DNA of 64,000 nucleotides from Candidatus Saccharimonadota bacterium (GCA_017404725.1 JAFRBS010000029.1:17870-81869); one strand, 5' to 3'; positions 49,595-58,045 are shown, numbered from the stretch's first letter. Notes: generated from the sequence alone by a model not told the origin. Translations and numbers: made by a program.

Positions 49595-51004
49595 ATGAAC
49601 AAGGAAACCTTTTTCTTTTACGATCTCGAAACATCGGGACTTTCGCCACGCGATGATCGCATTATGCAGTTTGCGGGTATCCGCACAGATTTGGATTTGA
49701 ATCCGATTGGCGAGCCGGTGAATTTGCTGGTTCAACTTCCTGAGGATACCTTGCCGTCGCCGGACGCGCTGATGGTCACGAAAATCACGCCGCAACAAAC
49801 GCGCCTGGACGGCTTGAGCGAGCCGGAGTTTTGTAAATACGTTTCCGAGGAGATTTTTACGCCCGGGACGATTGCGGTCGGGTACAACTCGGTGCGGTTT
49901 GACGATGAGTTTATGCGCTTTACTTTCTGGCGCAATTTTTACGATCCGTATGAGTGGCAATGGAAAGACGGGCGCAGTCGCTGGGATTTACTCGATGTCG
50001 TCAGAATGACGCGGGCTTTGCGTCCAGAGGGAATTAAATGGCCGTTCCAGCCTTTAAGGCGGCTGAATCGCGAAACCGGTGTGCGCGAGGAGGTTTTGGA
50101 TGATGACGGCGAGCCGGTTATGGTCGCGACGAATCGGCTTGAGCTGATTACAGAATTGAACGACATTAAACACGAGCACGCGCACGACGCGCTGTCTGAT
50201 GTTGAGGCGCTAATTTCAGTAACTAGGTTAATTCGCGAGAAACAGCCGAAACTTTATGAATATCTGCTCGCAATGCGCGACAAAAAACGCGTCGCGTCGT
50301 TGGTCGATTTGGAGCGTCCCGCGCCGTTTGTTTATTCTTGTGGCGAGTATCCGTCGGTCTATGAAAAAACTTCCGTCGCCTATCCGCTCTGCTCCGGCCG
50401 CACCCCGAACAGTATCTTGGTTTATGATTTACGCTATGATCCGGATGAGGTCGTGGAGAGGGAAAAGATTTTTCCAGTCGTGAAGGAACTGTGCTTGAAC
50501 AAATGTCCAGCCGTCGCCCCGCTCGGCGTTCTGGAAGCCGACGATGGTTGGTCGCGGATTGGCCTTTCGCGAGAAATTGTAGAAGAAAATTTGGCGAAAC
50601 TACGTGCTCATCCTGAGTTTATAAAAACTATTACTGGCGCGCCAGAAAAGGAATTTGACGAGCCGATCGACGCCGAAGCCGCGCTCTACGACGGCTTCCT
50701 TTCCGATTCCGATCGCACGCGCGTGGAAGCGGTGCGAAATACTGAGCCGTCGAGGCTCGCCGGATTTTCGCCAGACTTTTCCGACAAGCGCCTGGCGGAG
50801 TTGTTGGTTCATTATAAGGGCCGCAATTTCCCAGATTCACTTTCCGACGCCGAGGCCGCGGAATATGCTAAGTACCGCATCGCGCGCCTGAATCGCCAAG
50901 CGGTTGGGTTTATGAAAGCCATGGAACGCCTACAATCTTCCGGCGATGCCGACGAATTTATTTTGGAAGAGCTTGGGCTTTGGTGGCAGGGATTACAGGA
51001 GTAA
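49595..51004 (+). CDS. sbcB: Exodeoxyribonuclease I
   Basis: 469-aa 3'-5' single-strand DNA exonuclease of the DEDDh class. FFFYDLETSGLSPRDDRIMQFAGIRTD holds the first Asp/Glu, VGYNSVRFDDEFMRFTFWRNFYDPYEW the second Asp, and HEHAHDALSDVEALISV the His/Asp. The C-terminal SH3-like and helical domains of ExoI are recognisable (KCPAVAPLGVL region; YDGFLSDSDR; RIARLNRQ). Length matches E. coli SbcB (475 aa). Together with RecG, RecO and RecA in this window it supports a fairly complete recombination-repair set. Confidence 0.92.
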   Translation: MNKETFFFYDLETSGLSPRDDRIMQFAGIRTDLDLNPIGEPVNLLVQLPEDTLPSPDALMVTKITPQQTRLDGLSEPEFCKYVSEEIFTPGTIAVGYNSVRFDDEFMRFTFWRNFYDPYEWQWKDGRSRWDLLDVVRMTRALRPEGIKWPFQPLRRLNRETGVREEVLDDDGEPVMVATNRLELITELNDIKHEHAHDALSDVEALISVTRLIREKQPKLYEYLLAMRDKKRVASLVDLERPAPFVYSCGEYPSVYEKTSVAYPLCSGRTPNSILVYDLRYDPDEVVEREKIFPVVKELCLNKCPAVAPLGVLEADDGWSRIGLSREIVEENLAKLRAHPEFIKTITGAPEKEFDEPIDAEAALYDGFLSDSDRTRVEAVRNTEPSRLAGFSPDFSDKRLAELLVHYKGRNFPDSLSDAEAAEYAKYRIARLNRQAVGFMKAMERLQSSGDADEFILEELGLWWQGLQE

Positions 51005-51008
51005 GACC

Positions 51009-51562
51009 ATGGTATTTTTAATTGTTAGCATAGTCATCATCTCAATCATCGGAACTTTGGCTCACTTTCTGTACGATTTGACGAATCACAATAAGTTCAT
51101 CGGCATTTTCGCCGCGGTCAATGAAAGTACATGGGAGCATATCAAAATCGCCATGACACCGACTTTGCTTTGGGGCCTGATTGACGGCTTTATTTACGCG
51201 CAAATCAGAATTATTTCCTCGCCAAAACGGCGAGCCTGCTTGCGATTATTGTGCTGATGCCGATTTTGTTTTATGGCCATAAATCCGTCGCGAAAAAAGA
51301 TTATCCAGTCTTCGATATTATTAGTTTTTACATTGTGATTATCGCGAGCCAGCTGACTTTCTATTTCCTATTGAAGCTGCCGCCGCTCGGCTTCGTAGCT
51401 TATTATCTTTCCTGTGTTGGGCTGTTCGTGATGTTTGGCGGCTATATGGTTTTGACGCTGCTGCCGCTGAAGAATTTCATTTTTAAGGACCCTCTGACGA
51501 ACAAGTATGGCTACAAAGCGCACTCGGAACAGTTTAGTATTGTGAAGAAGAAAAAGAAATAA
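51009..51562 (+). pseudogene. DUF6512-like membrane protein, frameshifted
   Basis: Two overlapping frames give one continuous membrane protein. Frame one (51009-51257) reads MVFLIVSIVIISIIGTLAHF, then AAVNESTWEHIKIAMTPTLLWG and ends shortly after FIYAQIR. Shifting back one base near 51212 restores NYFLAKTASLLAIIVLMPIL and then the second frame to 51562 (KSVAKKDYPVFDIISFY ... KDPLTNKYGYKAHSEQF). The VNES-x-WEH block and following TM pattern suit the DUF6512 family. No slippery heptamer is present, so programmed shifting is unlikely; a single-base indel (mutation or sequence error) is the simplest cause. Confidence 0.65.
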
Positions 51563-51626
51563 TGCTTCGCCAGCTAACTTTCCGTTTAAAATTGTCAAAA
51601 ACATTGATTTTAAACGCAAAGTTTGG

Positions 51627-51632
51627 TATAAT
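51627..51632 (+). promoter_or_regulatory. -10 box of the Fic gene
   Basis: TTTGGTATAAT ends 6 nt before ATG 51639. Confidence 0.6.
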
Positions 51633-51638
51633 ATAAGT

Positions 51639-52523
51639 ATGATAAACCAGGTGACAAGAGATAAAATTGACAGCTTGTCGGAAGAATATCGCAGGTTGGC
51701 AAAAAAACATGGAGAAGCTACGAAAGAGATTACTATTTCTGAGCTTCCAGAAATGGTTTATAATTCGAACGCTATTGAGAATTCTACTCTTACGCTTGAG
51801 GACACTGAGGATATCTTAATCCGCAATCAGATTCGCACAGACCATGAAATTCGTGAAATTTACGAGGCAAAAAATTTGGCAAAAGCGATTGAGTACTTAA
51901 TGGATAATCCAGAGAAAGAAGTTTCTGTGGAATTGATTTTGAAATTGCATAAAATGTTACTTTCCAATATTCGTGATGAGATAGCCGGACGTTTTCGTTC
52001 TGGAAAAGAGTGGGTGCGCGTTGGAACGCATATCGGCGCAAACCCAGAGTTTGTAAATGGGTTTGTGTATGAGTTGGTAGAAAAATATAATAACGAAGAT
52101 GGCTATTTTCTTGATAAAATCGTAGATTTTCATGCTGAGTTTGAAAATATTCATCCGTTTGGCGACGGCAATGGTCGCATCGGACGTCTGCTCGTAAATG
52201 AACAGTTAGATATGTTGGGACTACCGCCAATTATCATTCCGAACAAGTCCAAATTCGGCGAATATTATCCCGCACTAGAAGAGTATGAAAAGTTTGGCAA
52301 AACAGATCAGCTAAACGAGTTATTTGCCGGACTTTTGATTGAATCTCTTCATCGCAGAATTGCAAAGTTGACTGCGAAAAAAATTATTTTGGTCGCCGAG
52401 TGGGCAAAAAACAACGGCATAAATCAGCAGGTCGCAACCAATAAAGCCATTCGCGGCACAATACCAGCTTTTCGGATACGCGAGCATTGGATGATCGGCG
52501 CAGATTATAAGGATTCAAAATAA
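51639..52523 (+). CDS. Fic-family protein (AMPylase-like, self-inhibited class)
   Basis: 294 aa. The core motif is HPFGDGNGRIGRLL near residue 172, with the catalytic His and the full GNGR-x-x-R phosphate set intact. An N-terminal SNAIEN at about residues 43-48 fits the (S/T)xxxE(G/N) inhibitory helix of class II Fic proteins, so the enzyme probably restrains itself. A C-terminal region (VATNKAIRGTIPAFRIREHWMIGA) may be DNA- or target-binding. Substrate unknown. It overlaps the TfoX-like gene by one base, starting a three-gene unit. Confidence 0.88.
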   Translation: MINQVTRDKIDSLSEEYRRLAKKHGEATKEITISELPEMVYNSNAIENSTLTLEDTEDILIRNQIRTDHEIREIYEAKNLAKAIEYLMDNPEKEVSVELILKLHKMLLSNIRDEIAGRFRSGKEWVRVGTHIGANPEFVNGFVYELVEKYNNEDGYFLDKIVDFHAEFENIHPFGDGNGRIGRLLVNEQLDMLGLPPIIIPNKSKFGEYYPALEEYEKFGKTDQLNELFAGLLIESLHRRIAKLTAKKIILVAEWAKNNGINQQVATNKAIRGTIPAFRIREHWMIGADYKDSK

Positions 52524-52813
52524 TGGCCAGCACGAAAGAATATCGCGATTTCATTTTAGAGCAACTGTCGGAAGTCTCGGGTGTGACTTGCCGGCCGATG
52601 ATGGGCGAGTTCTTGCTTTACGCGGGTGGGGTTTTGTTTGGCGGGATTTATGACGACCGCTTGCTTGTAAAGAAGGTTCCAAAAAACGTCGAGTTTAAAA
52701 TGTCCGAGACCGTTCCGTATCCCGGCGCCAAGCCGATGTATTTGGTTGAAGACGTGGATGACCAGGGAAGATTAGCTGAGATAATCAATAAGACAGTTGG
52801 AGGAATTGTATGA
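52523..52813 (+). CDS. TfoX N-terminal domain protein
   Basis: 96 aa that match the TfoX/Sxy N-terminal domain: EYRDFILEQLSEVSGVTCRPMMGEFLLYAGGVLFGGIYDDRLLVKK (R-x-M-x-G-x-x-x-x-x-x-x-x-x-F-x-x-x-x-D). The C-terminal domain of Gamma-proteobacterial Sxy is absent. A link to competence is possible, but stand-alone proteins of this family are uncharacterised. It overlaps genes on both sides (1 nt with fic, 4 nt with the deaminase). Confidence 0.85.
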   Translation: MASTKEYRDFILEQLSEVSGVTCRPMMGEFLLYAGGVLFGGIYDDRLLVKKVPKNVEFKMSETVPYPGAKPMYLVEDVDDQGRLAEIINKTVGGIV

Positions 52814-53280
52814 CTTATCAAAAACGTTTTATGGAAATCGCAGTGGCCGAAGCTAGGGAGGGAATTGAAAAAGGGTACGGCGGGCCGTTTGGAGCCGTAG
52901 TGGTAAAAGATGGCGAGGTCGTCGCTTCGTCGCATAATCAAGTTCTACTAAACAACGATTCGACTTGCCACGGCGAAATCGCCGCAATTCGAAAAGCCGA
53001 GCAGGCGCTTGGCACTTATGACTTGTCCGGATGCGAACTTTACACGACAGGCGAACCTTGCCCAATGTGCCTCGCGGCAATCCTTTGGGCAAATATCGGC
53101 AAAGTTTATTATGGCTGCACTTTGGCCGACAACGCTAAGATCGGTTTTCGCGACACGAAGATCGACGAAATGCTTGGCGGCAGAAACAATCTCCCATCAG
53201 ATTTCATGGAAGAAAAAGACCGGGAACTATGCCTGGAGGTTTTTGATGAATACAGTGAGATGGAGAAGGTGATTTATTAA
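52810..53280 (+). CDS. Guanine deaminase-like (cytidine deaminase fold)
   Basis: 156 aa. EGIEKGYGGPFGAVVVKDGEVVASSHN and CHGEIAAIRKAEQALGTYDLSGCELYTTGEPCPMCLAAILWANIGKVYYGC match the compact GuaD group in length and order; PCPMC and the preceding His supply zinc. The usual HAE zinc/proton motif reads HGE here, still with the catalytic Glu. It would convert guanine to xanthine in salvage. tadA is an alternative, but the end region (RDTKIDEML) and lack of the TadA tail favour GuaD-like. Coupled to tfoX-like by ATGA overlap. Confidence 0.75.
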   Translation: MTYQKRFMEIAVAEAREGIEKGYGGPFGAVVVKDGEVVASSHNQVLLNNDSTCHGEIAAIRKAEQALGTYDLSGCELYTTGEPCPMCLAAILWANIGKVYYGCTLADNAKIGFRDTKIDEMLGGRNNLPSDFMEEKDRELCLEVFDEYSEMEKVIY

Positions 53281-53319
53281 CGAATAATTCAGTGGTATAA
53301 TTAAGTAAAAGGGTTAAGT

Positions 53320-55944
53320 ATGAGTAAGAATGGAAAAAAGGTCGTCAGCAAGACAGATAATAAGAATTTTATAAAGGCACTCAAAGTCGCAACCGTCGAA
53401 AAGGATGTTGAGAACGCTTACAGGGATGTCTTGAAAAAATATTATGGCGGGAATTTCACATCGCTATATGGCTGCGATGGCTATCTTAATCCAGACAAAG
53501 ATACATTATTTGATTCCCACGCATTGCGACTATTATTAGAAGTAAAGTGGCAGAAGAATCTTAATGATGGCGATAGGCTGAAGCTCATTGCGCAATCGAT
53601 TTATTATTTAAAGCGGTTTCAACAAGATGGTGAGCCATTGCCTAATGTTTTAGTTGGCGGTGATGAAAATGAGATTTTTACAATCTATGCGCCGAAACTA
53701 TATCGCTATCTAGACGAAAATTACGATTGGTCGATTGCTCCAAGTTCTGCATCTGAAAATGAGGCTTTGCTTCGCGCACTTGAAAACGATGATAACGTAA
53801 GAGATGTTTATGTCCATCGCATTGATAAAGATTTTAACATTAACGAGGTGATAGAAGATATCAACGCGTTGCGAGAGATTGGTGACTTCAAAAAGTTGCA
53901 TGTCGATGAGGCGAATTTACGTAAGATATTCGATGAATTTGTGCGGTTAGTTTTTGGCGGCGATAATTGGCTCAAAGGCGTGGAGAAAATCGGCGCCACT
54001 GAGGCTGTCAGCATTTTTATCAAATCAATTCTTGGCCACAACGATATTTATATTCACCCAAATAAGCCAAATGTTCTCGTGAATGGCCAACAGGAAATTT
54101 GCATTTCCGGCTCGGCCTATCATGCGTTTTTCTCTCGCTATGATCGCCAATATACAGCTAAGGAAATAGATACGATTACTGCGGTGGCAGACCAACTTAT
54201 CAAAGAGATTGAACGTAGATTCCATGGCGACTTTTGGACGCCAACGATTTGGGCCGACGAGGCAATCAAGATGATGACGGAAGACCTCGGACCAAATTGG
54301 CGTGATGAATATATCGTCTGGGATCCAGCCGCAGGAACTAAAAATCTGACGCGCGACTATCACTTCAAAAATTTATTTTCCAGTACATTGCATCAGTCTG
54401 AAATCGATATGAGTAAGCAATATAACCCAGAAGCAATTAGTTTTCAGTATGATTTCTTGAACGACGATATTGATGTGAACCCTGATTCTGACCCTCGAGA
54501 CTTGAAGATGCCACGTGAACTTTTCGAAGCACTAAAAGCAGATAAGCCAATTGTATTTTATACGAATCCACCTTATGGGCAAGCTACTAATGCTGGCGCG
54601 GTGGGGACTTCTAAAGCTGGAATTTCTGATAATAAAATAGCCAAAGAAATGAGACAAAAAGATTTTGGTCATGCTACAATGGAGCTTTACACGCAGTTTA
54701 TATATCGTGTCCAAAAAATCGCCCGCGACTTCAATTTATCTAATGTCTTCTTCTTCTTCTTCTTCAATAAAGGATTTCTAGTTTCACCAGCTTTTGGAAA
54801 ATTCACTGACCAACTCCTCGATCAGTTCGAGTTCAAGGACGGTTTTATGTTAAATGCGGGCGAATTTCAAGGGACTTCCTCTGCATGGGGGATAGTTTTC
54901 TCTAATTTTGGGATTAAAAAGGTCCAAAGTTGCAGACAAAGAGAGTTTTTATACGATATTCTGAAATCTACACCTAATGGCGTCGTAAAAATTAGCCAGC
55001 ACACCATGAGAAGGGTAGGAGATGAAGAGACAATATCATCTTGGCTAAGGGAAATTCCTCTGCCAAAAAAAGAATTCAATAACGGCAAGTATCCTCAGAT
55101 GAGCGGAGCGTTTACTTTAAGTAAGGGGAACAACCCTAGGGGGAGAATGTATGAGGGGGCGATTGGATATATGGTCAATAATGCAGATAATGTGCAGGAA
55201 TCGGAACGCACCGTGAGTATCCAGTCAACGTCAGCTTACAGAGCCCACGGTAACTGTGTTACCGTGGGCTTTCATTACAGTGCCAACGGAGGCAGTGTAT
55301 CTGGAAATTTCGAAAGAGCATGTGTCACCTATGCCTGTAGAAAGTCTATTCTGCCAGATGCAAACTGGGTGAATGACAAAGATGTATTTAGGCGCCCCAC
55401 AGAAAAATTTCAAACATCTCAAGAATGGACACCCTTCGTTAAAGATTGTGTCGTATATGCGCTATTCCATAGGTCCGCGCTCATGGTTTCACTCCGCAAC
55501 TTCGAGTACGATGGCGAGTTTTATGATGTTAAAAATGAATGGTTCTTTATGCCGAAAGACGAGATTATAAAATTAGCCGAGAAAAACAATCTAAATGACA
55601 TTGTATATGATGCAAAAAGTTCCGAGGAGAGATTTGTTTATAAATATTTACATACTGATTCTGGTAAGAAAATCAAGCTTTCCGATGAAGCAAGAGAATT
55701 GTTGCTTGCGGGAGAAAATTTCATAAGGGCATGCTTTAAGAAAAGATATATAACTGCCTTGAGCCATCCAGAATGGCATTTGATGACTTGGGACGCTGGC
55801 TACTACCAATCGTATAAAATTTATACCGAAAATAAAACTGACCCGCAAATCTCAGAGGCATATTCCAAGCTTGATGCCGCCCGCACGCGGCTAGAAACCA
55901 AGATTCGCAAGCAAGTATACAAGGACGGAATCTTAAATAAGTAG
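53320..55944 (+). CDS. Putative single-chain restriction-modification enzyme (N6-adenine methylase, type IIG-like)
   Basis: 874 aa. A gamma-class N6-adenine methyltransferase core is clear: FWTPTIWADEAIKMM, VWDPAAGTKNLTRDY (SAM motif I) near residue 343 and FYTNPPYGQA (catalytic NPPY) near residue 410. The N-terminal 200 residues include LFDSHALRLLLEVKW, with an E-x-K set typical of PD-(D/E)XK nucleases, so a fused endonuclease is plausible. The C-terminal 350 residues would be the target-recognition region. No separate R or S subunit is nearby. Two oddities: a (TTC)n run coding seven Phe residues after the NPPY motif, and a perfect 13-bp inverted repeat at 55242-55270. An XRE regulator converges from downstream. 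Confidence 0.7.
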   Translation: MSKNGKKVVSKTDNKNFIKALKVATVEKDVENAYRDVLKKYYGGNFTSLYGCDGYLNPDKDTLFDSHALRLLLEVKWQKNLNDGDRLKLIAQSIYYLKRFQQDGEPLPNVLVGGDENEIFTIYAPKLYRYLDENYDWSIAPSSASENEALLRALENDDNVRDVYVHRIDKDFNINEVIEDINALREIGDFKKLHVDEANLRKIFDEFVRLVFGGDNWLKGVEKIGATEAVSIFIKSILGHNDIYIHPNKPNVLVNGQQEICISGSAYHAFFSRYDRQYTAKEIDTITAVADQLIKEIERRFHGDFWTPTIWADEAIKMMTEDLGPNWRDEYIVWDPAAGTKNLTRDYHFKNLFSSTLHQSEIDMSKQYNPEAISFQYDFLNDDIDVNPDSDPRDLKMPRELFEALKADKPIVFYTNPPYGQATNAGAVGTSKAGISDNKIAKEMRQKDFGHATMELYTQFIYRVQKIARDFNLSNVFFFFFFNKGFLVSPAFGKFTDQLLDQFEFKDGFMLNAGEFQGTSSAWGIVFSNFGIKKVQSCRQREFLYDILKSTPNGVVKISQHTMRRVGDEETISSWLREIPLPKKEFNNGKYPQMSGAFTLSKGNNPRGRMYEGAIGYMVNNADNVQESERTVSIQSTSAYRAHGNCVTVGFHYSANGGSVSGNFERACVTYACRKSILPDANWVNDKDVFRRPTEKFQTSQEWTPFVKDCVVYALFHRSALMVSLRNFEYDGEFYDVKNEWFFMPKDEIIKLAEKNNLNDIVYDAKSSEERFVYKYLHTDSGKKIKLSDEARELLLAGENFIRACFKKRYITALSHPEWHLMTWDAGYYQSYKIYTENKTDPQISEAYSKLDAARTRLETKIRKQVYKDGILNK
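54748..54768 (+). repeat. TTC trinucleotide run coding poly-Phe in the methylase
   Basis: Tandem CTT/TTC units give seven Phe codons in a row in the strand after the NPPY motif. Slippage would change Phe number in steps of one without shifting frame. Confidence 0.7.
55242..55270. repeat. Perfect 13-bp inverted repeat within the methylase gene
   Basis: AGCCCACGGTAAC and GTTACCGTGGGCT are exact complements around TGT, followed by TTT on the plus strand. It has terminator-like geometry but sits inside an intact coding frame, in the presumed target-recognition region. Confidence 0.75.
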
Positions 55945-55952
55945 GTTGCTGT

Positions 55953-56453
55953 CTATACATTATTTTTTTCACCATTGATCTCATTGGCTACGGATTGCTT
56001 AATCTGATCTAGGTATAAATCTGGATTAGGATAGGTCTCTTCGTTTTGTTTGAATTCATATAGAGCCTCAAGTAATCTCCGCACAGCCCATGCATTCTTT
56101 TTCATATCAATATATGGCATAGTGTTGTATTCGTCAACATTGACTCGACCAATTTCATCATTAAGCATTAGCTCGGTAAAGCAATTTACAATTTTCATGC
56201 CATAGTTTGGCGCGCTCTCTATAAAACTATTGCTCGAATCACCATAATAGAGATTATCGATCGTAGTATTTAGTGCATGGGCAATTTTCGCTAAGTTTGC
56301 TAAACTTGGCTCCCTTTTTCCATGCTCGAAATCGCTAATCATGCTGTCTTTTATATTTGTCTTTTCCTGTAGATTCTTTTGGCTAAGATTCAGCTCACTT
56401 CGCGCGGCTTTTATTCTTCTTCCAATAGCTTCTTTACGCCACTGATCATCCAT
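55953..56453 (-). CDS. XRE-family transcriptional regulator
   Basis: 166 aa. The helix-turn-helix is RIKAARSELNLSQKNLQEKTNIKDSMISDFEHGKREPSLANLAKIAHALNTTIDNL at about residues 12-67. The rest is a helical dimerisation or ligand region with no known family. The ATG at 56453 is chosen because GTGGAGG lies 8 nt upstream; a GTG at 56468 is part of that ribosome site. The TATAAT at 56491-56486 gives a short leader. It converges with the restriction-modification gene and diverges from the DUF4417 gene, so it may control either, as C-proteins do. Confidence 0.82.
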   Translation of the reverse strand: MDDQWRKEAIGRRIKAARSELNLSQKNLQEKTNIKDSMISDFEHGKREPSLANLAKIAHALNTTIDNLYYGDSSNSFIESAPNYGMKIVNCFTELMLNDEIGRVNVDEYNTMPYIDMKKNAWAVRRLLEALYEFKQNEETYPNPDLYLDQIKQSVANEINGEKNNV

Positions 56454-56485
56454 TTTATCGACCTCCACTGTTAGGTACTGGAACT

Positions 56486-56491
56486 ATTATA
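56486..56491 (-). promoter_or_regulatory. -10 box of the XRE regulator
   Basis: TGTGCTATAAT on the minus strand, 32 nt before ATG 56453. Confidence 0.6.
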
Positions 56492-56666
56492 GCACATCCG
56501 TGAATATTTTACTAGACCGTTAAGTTTATTTAACACTATTCATTGGACGCCTAGCATAAACATCAATAATTTTAACTATTTTTCATCACTATAATTAGAG
56601 GTTCTTAACAATTGATCTACGTGGGAAAATTAAGTAAAGTAAATTAAAAAACTAAGGAGATACATA

Positions 56667-57359
56667 ATGAAAAATACTATTATGATAAATGACGGCTTTA
56701 ATCCAGAATTAGCCGAGGGGGCATCATTTAAGGGAATATTTGAATTTCCAGTTATTGAACCGCCAGGGGAGATAAAATTTCCAAAATACCTCATCCCTTT
56801 TTCAGAAAGAGATAGGGCCGAATACCCGCTGGAAACTTTTATTATGTTCTACGAGCATGATAATAAATTCGCAGATATCATTAAAAATCCAGAGAAATAC
56901 ATCAATGATTTATCCAGGTTCGCTGGCGTTATTTCGCCAGATAATTCGCTCTATCGTGATATACCACTAGCCTGTCAAATTTGCAACATCTATCGTAATC
57001 GCCTGATTGGCAGTTATCTTCAACGCCACGGAATTCCCGTAATAGGAAATTGTCGTTGGGGAGATAGGAGGACTTATTCGACTGACGTTTTTAACGAGCC
57101 AGTATCTTTTATTGGACTACCCACAGAAAGCATCGTATCGATCGGTACGTATGGGTGTATTCGGGGGGCACTTGACAAGAAGCAGTTTAAGTGTGGCTTG
57201 GAAGCCATGCTTGATTATCTTAAACCAAAGACCGTTATAGTTTATGGGTCAATGCCAGATACGGTGTTCGGCGAGCTTAAAGACAGGACAAAATTTATAA
57301 ATTTTAAAGATTGGACAAGCGTTTGTCATGGAAGGGGTGAAGTATGGGTAGTGGAATAA
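56667..57359 (+). CDS. DUF4417 protein
   Basis: 230 aa. LPTESIVSIGTYGCIRG, RNRLIGSYLQRHGIPVIGNCRWGDRRTY and VYGSMPDTVF match the DUF4417 family, which is common in phages and integrative elements of Firmicutes and has no known activity. AAGGAGA lies 7 nt before the ATG, with a CACTATAAT -10 about 70 nt upstream. The 198-nt region before it holds only the divergent promoters. It overlaps the next gene by 16 nt. The run from here to 57930 looks more AT-rich than the housekeeping regions, suggesting acquisition. Confidence 0.75.
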   Translation: MKNTIMINDGFNPELAEGASFKGIFEFPVIEPPGEIKFPKYLIPFSERDRAEYPLETFIMFYEHDNKFADIIKNPEKYINDLSRFAGVISPDNSLYRDIPLACQICNIYRNRLIGSYLQRHGIPVIGNCRWGDRRTYSTDVFNEPVSFIGLPTESIVSIGTYGCIRGALDKKQFKCGLEAMLDYLKPKTVIVYGSMPDTVFGELKDRTKFINFKDWTSVCHGRGEVWVVE

Positions 57360-57694
57360 GCGGTCGATATTCTGGGACACTTGGCTCATCTGAGCCAAAA
57401 AGCGGTGTTAATTACAATCGTGCAGGTTCTAAGGAAGTAGGAGAGGTTGAAACTATAATAATTGGTAATAATTCTCATGCGGTGCCCATCAAATCTGAAC
57501 CAAACTCCGTGTTTCAGAAAATTGTAAACGGAAAAATACGGGAAGAAAGGTATTATAATAGTAAGGGGGAGCCTTATCTCGATATTGACTATACTGATCA
57601 TGGGCGACCAGATATTCACACGAATCCACATCAGCACATAATCAGATATAAAAAAGGTAAATTTACCCGTAAAGAAAGGAGTATTATAAAATGA
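57344..57694 (+). CDS. Accessory protein of the DUF4417 cassette (116 aa)
   Basis: 116 aa, not assigned to a family. The N-terminus is Gly/Ser-rich (SGISGRYSGTLGSSEP); the C-terminal half has REERYYNSKGEPYLDIDYTDHG followed by HTNPHQHI and a basic end. The D-I-D-Y-x-D-H-G...P-H-x-H pattern recalls small nuclease or toxin domains of phage and polymorphic-toxin proteins, with His residues that could bind metal. This is only pattern resemblance. It overlaps both neighbours (16 nt and 4 nt), so the three genes are expressed as a unit. Confidence 0.5.
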   Translation: MGSGISGRYSGTLGSSEPKSGVNYNRAGSKEVGEVETIIIGNNSHAVPIKSEPNSVFQKIVNGKIREERYYNSKGEPYLDIDYTDHGRPDIHTNPHQHIIRYKKGKFTRKERSIIK

Positions 57695-57930
57695 AAATTG
57701 CGAAATTCATAGATATGGTGGATAGTGGTCTTGACGTAGAGATACATTACAAGGGCAGAACTTATTGGGCTGCCTGGGGTAACGGTAATGAAAAAATGTT
57801 CTACGAAGCACATAAAAAGGATGCCATCGTATTTCATAAGGCCGAAGAAATTCTCGATAAGGAATACCAAGATTTTATAATCCGTGACATGATTGAAGAT
57901 CTCGACGAAGATAAGGATGTCTACTGCTAA
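57691..57930 (+). CDS. Small acidic protein ending the DUF4417 cassette (79 aa)
   Basis: 79 aa with no recognised domain. Sequence is compact: AKFIDMVDSGLDVEIHYKGRTYWAAWG, then a helical acidic C-terminus (EEILDKEYQDFIIRDMIEDLDED). Its overlap with the His-rich 116-aa gene (ATGA) and acidic nature would suit an immunity or antitoxin partner; that idea is inference only. Confidence 0.5.
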   Translation: MKIAKFIDMVDSGLDVEIHYKGRTYWAAWGNGNEKMFYEAHKKDAIVFHKAEEILDKEYQDFIIRDMIEDLDEDKDVYC

Positions 57931-58045
57931 ATCCGCAGGGATAGTTAAAAAGGAGACAACTAAACAAGTCCCAGATTCTCATACATCGGCCTAATCTCTC
58001 TGCCGATACTCCACATCCAGCGCAGCAAGAGATCGTCCTGCGTGG

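Noticed and set aside
51205..51260. Programmed frameshift in the DUF6512-like gene
   Set aside because: No slippery sequence in the overlap; a simple indel explains it.
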